64,000 bases of DNA from Mycobacterium barrassiae (GTDB lineage Bacteria > Actinomycetota > Actinomycetes > Mycobacteriales > Mycobacteriaceae), in assembly GCF_025822765.1 (NCBI RefSeq), contig NZ_JACKUK010000029.1, positions 124,001 to 188,000 of the forward strand, read 5' to 3'. The first letter of the stretch is position 1, and every line of letters starts with the position of its first letter. Under the pieces are notes generated by a model. The model did no database searches. It saw only the letters and a program-made list of their open reading frames with translations, and was not told where the DNA came from. Below are positions 59,471 to 64,000 of this stretch, piece by piece. A program made the position numbers and the translations under genes.

Positions 59471-61005
59471 CCGTCGTCTCCTGGGGTCTTTGAATTGCTG
59501 ACGTTGTACCTGACGCCGTCAGGTCCCACCACCTGACCGCTAGCTGGGCTGTAGACGGCCGTGGAGCCGGGAGGTCCTGGTGCCGGAGTGTAGATGCACG
59601 GGTTGGGTTGTTGTCCACTGCACGTGACGGTGCCCTGGCCGGGAGGACTGAGCGGGTCACTGATCGGCGCGGTGGACTGCGGCGGAGGCAGCTGGTCGGC
59701 GGGCATGGGGTTCATGCCGTTGTTGACCGAAGGGGCCGGGATGACACCGCGCCCGGGATTCACCCCCTGGTCGCAGCGCGCACCTGGCGCGGGGCAGGAC
59801 AGGATCTGGTTCGGATCGCCGTACCACGGGTTGGTGCCGAGCGGAACGTACGGTTCGTTGCTGCGGCATTCCATCGGGGTGGCCGCCCGCTTACCCGGCA
59901 CGTCGACGCACGGGTAGTTGCGCGCACCGCGAACGACGTTGCCCTGGTAGTCCTTCGGGATCTTGCAGTAGGTGTTCTTGGGCAGCGGCGCCATGCTGGT
60001 GTCGGCAGGCGACCGCCATTCCGACGCGGGCAGGAACCCGGTGAGGCACGGCGGCGGCTGGTTGATCGACAGCGCGAGAGGCAGCTGGCCGAGGTCTTCG
60101 AACAACGTGCCCGCCTGGCTGGCCGCCGCGCCCTGCGGCAGGATCACCAGCGTCTGCTCCAGACCCTTGTTGTACCGCTTGAGCATGTCGATGACGATCG
60201 ACAGGTTGGCCAGCGTTTGAGGCAGCGAATCCCGCACGCCGGTGAACACCGCGTTCACCTGGTCCGCGGTGGGCGCCGCCTGCTCGAGACCGCTGCGCAG
60301 CGCAGCGTCCTGCTCAGCGGCCTGCGAAGCGATGATGTTCAAATCGCGCGACCACTGTTCGATGTTGTCGCCGGACTGCACCTGGCTGTCCAGGATCGGC
60401 GCCGAGTTGGCGATGATGTCGTCGACCTGCGGCAGGTTGTCCCTGAAACCCTCGGCGAGGTTGGTGGTCGAGTCGACGAGGCGTTGCAGCGACGGACCCA
60501 AACCGCCTACGGCGTTGGCGGTTTCGGTGAGGAGGGCGTCGATCTTCTCCTTGGGCAGCACGGACAGGCCGTCGTTGGCCGCGTCCAGTGCCGGACCCAC
60601 CTCGCTCGGCACGGTGCTCTCGGTGATGGTCGAGCCGGGACTGAGGTACTGACCGGGATTACCGGTCGACACCAGGTCCAGATACTGCTCGCCGATCGCC
60701 GACACCGAATGCACATTCGCCGTCGCGTCCGCGGGAATTTTGTACCGGTTTTCGATGCTCATCGTCGCGTGCGCACCGGTCTCGGTGGGCACCACGCTGG
60801 TGACCTTTCCGATCTGCGTGCCGCGGTACGTCACGTTGGCCGTGGCGTACAGGCCACCGGAACGGGGCAGTTCGGCGTGCAGTTCGTACTGTCCGATGCC
60901 CACCAGGCTGGGCAGGCGCAGGTAGTACCAGCCCAGCACCACGACCGCGATGACGGTCAGGATGGTGAACAGCACCAGCTGGACCTTGATCAATCTGGTC
61001 AACAC
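59440..61005 (-). CDS. mce1F: Mce family protein MceF (mce1 type)
   Basis: A 521-residue subunit of the Mce1 fatty-acid import machine. The N-terminal helix (VQLVLFTILTVIAVVVLGWY) anchors it. The MCE domain follows at about 38-120 (YELHAELPRSGGLYATANVTYRGTQIGKVTSV), then a long helical needle region to about 300 and a Pro/Gly-rich tail with several Cys. Its stop is inside the next gene's start. Three nt separate it from mceE. Symbol mce1F rests on the position before Rv0175-Rv0178-like genes. Confidence 0.92.
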   Translation of the reverse strand: MLTRLIKVQLVLFTILTVIAVVVLGWYYLRLPSLVGIGQYELHAELPRSGGLYATANVTYRGTQIGKVTSVVPTETGAHATMSIENRYKIPADATANVHSVSAIGEQYLDLVSTGNPGQYLSPGSTITESTVPSEVGPALDAANDGLSVLPKEKIDALLTETANAVGGLGPSLQRLVDSTTNLAEGFRDNLPQVDDIIANSAPILDSQVQSGDNIEQWSRDLNIIASQAAEQDAALRSGLEQAAPTADQVNAVFTGVRDSLPQTLANLSIVIDMLKRYNKGLEQTLVILPQGAAASQAGTLFEDLGQLPLALSINQPPPCLTGFLPASEWRSPADTSMAPLPKNTYCKIPKDYQGNVVRGARNYPCVDVPGKRAATPMECRSNEPYVPLGTNPWYGDPNQILSCPAPGARCDQGVNPGRGVIPAPSVNNGMNPMPADQLPPPQSTAPISDPLSPPGQGTVTCSGQQPNPCIYTPAPGPPGSTAVYSPASGQVVGPDGVRYNVSNSKTPGDDGWKEMLAPAS

Positions 61006-61008
61006 TGC

Positions 61009-62169
61009 TCACTCACCCCTTTCCACAAGCGGTCCGCCCGGAACGTTGTGCGGGTTCGGCGTGAAGCGAACATCCGGGATCATGGTCGCCGGATCGCGTC
61101 CCCAAGCCTGCTCGAGTGCCCGCAGCATGCCCGAGACTCCCGTACCCGACAGAACCGTGTTATCGAGCGCGGACAGGGTCAGATCGACCGTCAGCGATGC
61201 GTTGAGATAGTCACCGCGCACCACCTTCGGAATGTTCTCGATCGAGAACGGTGCGGTGAGAAGCAGTTTGAGCGCGCCGATGACGTACGGCGACGCCCGG
61301 CCCAGCTGCTTCAGCGGCCGCTGCAGGTTCTGCAGGTTGGTGTGCAGATTGTCGCTCGCGGGCGCCAACGCGTTGTCCGCGGCGAGGCTGATGCGGCCCA
61401 GCGCCTCCACGGCGTCGGCGAACAGGTCGCGGGTGTCCGCGAAATGCTTGATCAGCGGCGGGAATTCGGTCAGCACCTGATCCAGCGTGTCGTTGCGCTG
61501 CGCCACGATCGACAGCAGCCGGTTGGTGGAATCGATGGCGCGGGTGATGTCCTCGGTCTGCTTGTTCAGCTCGTCGGTGAACGTGTCGAGCTTGTTGAGG
61601 AACTCCCGGATCTGGTCGGCGCGGCCGTTGAGCACGTTGAAGATCTCGGTCTGGATGGTCTCGAGGTTCTGCACCCCGCCGCCGCGCAGAATGGTGGCGA
61701 TGCTCGCCAGCACCCGCTCGGTGCTCGGGAACGCCGAGCTGTTCTTCAACGGGATCGTGTCGCCACTGCGCAGGGGCTGATCCGAGGGATCCGGCGGCGG
61801 CTCCAGTTCGACGTGCTGACTGCCCAGCAGGCTGGTCTGTCCGATCCTGGCCAGCGCGTTGGACGGCAACCCGAGGTTGGGCTCCATGTCCAGCGTCAGC
61901 GTCGCCACCCAGTTTTTCAACTCGATGGCCCGGACCCGTCCGACGAACACATCGGCCACCCGGACGCGGCTGTTGACGTTGAGCGCCAACGTATCCGGCA
62001 TCTGGACGTAAACCGTCATCCGCTCCGAACCGGTGCCCGGGCCGCCGGGCAGCTCGACATTGGAGATGCCCCGCCATGGCCACACACCGCACGAGCTGAG
62101 CACCAGCGCGATCGCGGCGAGCGCGACGGTGCGTAGCGCGATTCGACTCCATCTGCGACCGGTCATCAT
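61009..62169 (-). CDS. lprK: Mce family lipoprotein MceE / LprK (mce1 type)
   Basis: A 386-residue lipoprotein: lipobox VLSSC with Cys27. The MCE domain is at about 45-125 (MTVYVQMPDTLALNVNSRVR; VADVFVGRVRAIEL), then a helical region (TDELNKQTEDITRAIDSTNR). MceE is the lipid-anchored member of the hetero-hexamer. ATG 62169 overlaps the mceD stop by 1 nt; a second ATG follows directly at 62166. Confidence 0.92.
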   Translation of the reverse strand: MMTGRRWSRIALRTVALAAIALVLSSCGVWPWRGISNVELPGGPGTGSERMTVYVQMPDTLALNVNSRVRVADVFVGRVRAIELKNWVATLTLDMEPNLGLPSNALARIGQTSLLGSQHVELEPPPDPSDQPLRSGDTIPLKNSSAFPSTERVLASIATILRGGGVQNLETIQTEIFNVLNGRADQIREFLNKLDTFTDELNKQTEDITRAIDSTNRLLSIVAQRNDTLDQVLTEFPPLIKHFADTRDLFADAVEALGRISLAADNALAPASDNLHTNLQNLQRPLKQLGRASPYVIGALKLLLTAPFSIENIPKVVRGDYLNASLTVDLTLSALDNTVLSGTGVSGMLRALEQAWGRDPATMIPDVRFTPNPHNVPGGPLVERGE

Positions 62170-63818
62170 CAGCCTGCCTCAGCGGGTAGCGGTGGTCCGG
62201 CGGGTACGACGGCGGGTGCCGCCGGTGCGGGTCCGGGGCCGCGCCCTGGGGCCGGCAGCGGACCGGTCATTGCCGCGCTGCCCGGATCACCCGGGATCAC
62301 ACCGGGGGCGGGTCCTGGCGGCGGCCCCGGCTGCGGGTACCACGGCGGGGGCAGGGGGTTGTTCTCCGTGTACGCGTCCGGTGGGCCGGCCTGATGCGGA
62401 CCGCCGAACGTCGGCGGTGCAGGCGGGATCACGCAGTCCGGACCGCCCATCAACTCGGCGAGGCACTCCGGGAACATCATGTTCGCGGTGAACGGCTGCA
62501 CCTGGATGCCCTGCATACCGGGTGCGGTCACCCACCCCTGCTCGTGATTGCCGTGTGAGAACAACGTGTCACGCGACCAGATGCCCGGCACGGTCGTGTC
62601 CTTGTAGCCCGGCGGCGGCTGCAGCCTCGGCTCGGAGTAGGCGATGTGCTTGGGCAGCGTCATCGCCGAGCTGAACTGGTTGACACCGAACGGCGGGAAG
62701 TTGAACTTGATCGCGTCCAGGATCGGGGCGAGGTACTGCGCGCACATCTCGGCCGACTCCTGATAGCCCAACCGACTGCCTGCCTGGATCGAGCTGCAGA
62801 TGAACTGGATCGGGTTGGCGAAGTTGTTGATGACCGGGATGCCCATCACGCCGCCGGTGACCGGGGAAATGATGTTCATCAGGTTGGCGCCCAGCGTGGG
62901 GAACACATGCAGCGCGGTCTCCAGCCCGTCCTTAGCGTCGGGCTGCAGGATCGCGTTGGTGGTGTCGGCCAGGTTGTTGATGTCGTGGGTCAGCACCTCG
63001 GCGTTCTCGTCGAGGAACTGCCGGGTGGTCGACAGCAGCGAGTTGAGGTCCTGCAGCGCGTTGGCGACCTCACGGTTGGTGTTGGTGAACGCGCTGGTGA
63101 ACGACGCGAGGTCGTTGTTGAGCGCGACGAACTGCTGATCGCTCTTGTAGAGCGCGTTGACAAACAGGGCCAGACTCTTGACCACGCCGAAGAAGTCGTC
63201 GCGGCCCTCGTTGAGTGCGAACAGCGCTTCGGACAGACCGTTCAGCGTCCGGTTGAGCTCTTCGCCCTTGCCCGCGAATCCGTCGGCGGCCGATTCGATG
63301 ATGTCGCCGAAGGGACCCTTGGGCTGCTCCGGCGTCGGCCCCAAATCCCGCAGGATGCGGTTGATGGAGTCGCGCAGCTCGTCGTACTCCACCGGAACCT
63401 GGGTGCGGTCCAACGGGATGACCGCGTTGTCCTCCATCACCGGTCCGCCCGTGTACGGCGGTGACAACTGAATGACGCGGGATGCAACCAGGCTGGGGTT
63501 CAGGATCGACGCGGTGGCGTTGGCGGGCACCTTGAACTTGTTGTCGTAGGTGAAGGTGACCTTCATCTTGTCGCCCGCCGGCTCGATCGAGTCGATGTTG
63601 CCGACCCTGACGCCCATGATCTGGATCTTGTCACCGGGGTACAGCGCCAGCGTGTCGGTGAAGTAGGCGACCACGGTGTTGGTGGTCAACCTCTTGTACA
63701 GGTTCCACCCCACGAACGCGGCCACCAGCCCGAGGATCACCACGAGGGTGCCGATGATGACCGCGGCACGAGATACCTGCGGCAGCTTCATGTTTCGAAC
63801 GTTGAAGATCGTCGACAT
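62169..63818 (-). CDS. mce1D: Mce family protein MceD (mce1 type)
   Basis: A 549-residue Mce subunit. The transmembrane helix is at about 18-38 (AAVIIGTLVVILGLVAAFVGW). The MCE domain has TVVAYFTDTLALYPGDKIQI, MGVRVGNIDSIEPAG and ASILNPSLVASRVIQLSP. The needle helices run to about 300. The C-terminal about 90 residues are Pro/Gly-rich. It starts 13 nt after the mceC stop and couples to mceE through a TGATG overlap. Confidence 0.92.
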   Translation of the reverse strand: MSTIFNVRNMKLPQVSRAAVIIGTLVVILGLVAAFVGWNLYKRLTTNTVVAYFTDTLALYPGDKIQIMGVRVGNIDSIEPAGDKMKVTFTYDNKFKVPANATASILNPSLVASRVIQLSPPYTGGPVMEDNAVIPLDRTQVPVEYDELRDSINRILRDLGPTPEQPKGPFGDIIESAADGFAGKGEELNRTLNGLSEALFALNEGRDDFFGVVKSLALFVNALYKSDQQFVALNNDLASFTSAFTNTNREVANALQDLNSLLSTTRQFLDENAEVLTHDINNLADTTNAILQPDAKDGLETALHVFPTLGANLMNIISPVTGGVMGIPVINNFANPIQFICSSIQAGSRLGYQESAEMCAQYLAPILDAIKFNFPPFGVNQFSSAMTLPKHIAYSEPRLQPPPGYKDTTVPGIWSRDTLFSHGNHEQGWVTAPGMQGIQVQPFTANMMFPECLAELMGGPDCVIPPAPPTFGGPHQAGPPDAYTENNPLPPPWYPQPGPPPGPAPGVIPGDPGSAAMTGPLPAPGRGPGPAPAAPAVVPAGPPLPAEAG

Positions 63819-63831
63819 CGGTTACACCCCC

Positions 63832-64000
63832 CTACTGTCCCTGTGAAAGTGGTGGAAGGAACGGCGGGTTCCCTGGCAATGGCGGTGTGCCGGCAGGCCC
63901 GGCGTCGGGTCCCGGCCCCGGCGGTGGTGGCGGACCCGTCAGGGCGGGCGGCAGCGGAGCGATGCCCGGCGTGAAGTCCGGCGGCAGCGGCGGCTGCGGA
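63832..64000 (-). CDS. mce1C: Mce family protein MceC, C-terminal fragment
   Basis: The last 56 codons of the gene upstream of mceD, open to the window edge, ending PPFLPPLSQGQ and TAG at 63834-63832. The translated tail is almost wholly Pro/Gly/Ala-rich (LPPDFTPGIAPLPPALTGPP), as is usual for the C-terminus of MceC-type proteins. No MCE domain is in view, so identity rests on position in the operon and composition. Confidence 0.75.
   Translation of the reverse strand, partial: PQPPLPPDFTPGIAPLPPALTGPPPPPGPGPDAGPAGTPPLPGNPPFLPPLSQGQ

Overview
The window looks like chromosome of a rapidly growing mycobacterium (Mycolicibacterium type). It is GC-rich, with third positions mostly G or C. It carries mycobacterial hallmark genes (mmpL3, mmpL11, zmp1, ricR, sigG, an mce operon with its Mce-associated genes). 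Its gene order follows the M. tuberculosis H37Rv block from about Rv0217 down to Rv0171, read in the opposite direction. Rv names below are assignments from recalled sequence and gene order; no search was run. No rRNA, tRNA, CRISPR array, prophage or insertion sequence was seen.

Layout. 1-9.7 kb is an acyl-CoA/lipid block: acyl-CoA dehydrogenases, a LipW-like esterase, an amidohydrolase, a class III CoA-transferase of unusual domain order, a double-hotdog hydratase, a GntR regulator, an enoyl-CoA hydratase and FadD4. 9.8-15.9 kb holds pckG, a translationally coupled pair of GTPase-like genes, trmB and a NYN-domain gene. 15.9-24 kb has mmpL3 (with an extra membrane module), a repeat-flanked nuclease-like gene, an AI-2E permease, a lysyl-PG-synthase-like membrane protein and an M23 lipoprotein. 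24-33 kb has a PrrBA-like two-component system, two haemophore-type secreted proteins, mmpL11 and its companions, and two Mce-associated proteins. 33-39 kb has zmp1, an L,D-transpeptidase, a copper operon (DUF305 lipoprotein plus ricR) and ilvD. 39-42 kb has a module not in the H37Rv order as I recall it: an IclR regulator divergent from a bicovalent-flavin oxidase and a PhlG-like C-C hydrolase. 42-48 kb has the O-methyltransferase, a metallohydrolase, monoacylglycerol lipase, sigG, a MarR regulator and a pirin. 48-56.5 kb is accessory: a sugar-dehydrogenase-like lipoprotein, small membrane proteins, a phosphodiester glycosidase, an 860-residue exported repeat protein, a ketosamine kinase, an SDR and DUF1275. 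56.5-64 kb is the 3' end of an mce1-type operon: partial mceC, then mceD, mceE, mceF and four Mce-associated membrane proteins, all on the minus strand.

Functional themes are cell-envelope lipid traffic (MmpL3, MmpL11, Mce1, MGL, FadD/FadE), haem and copper handling, and stress regulation. Many genes are coupled by 1-nt or 4-nt stop/start overlaps. At least ten genes appear to have leaderless starts, with a -10-like hexamer 6-7 nt before the start codon. Several convergent gene ends are closed by perfect hairpins that overlap the stop codons.
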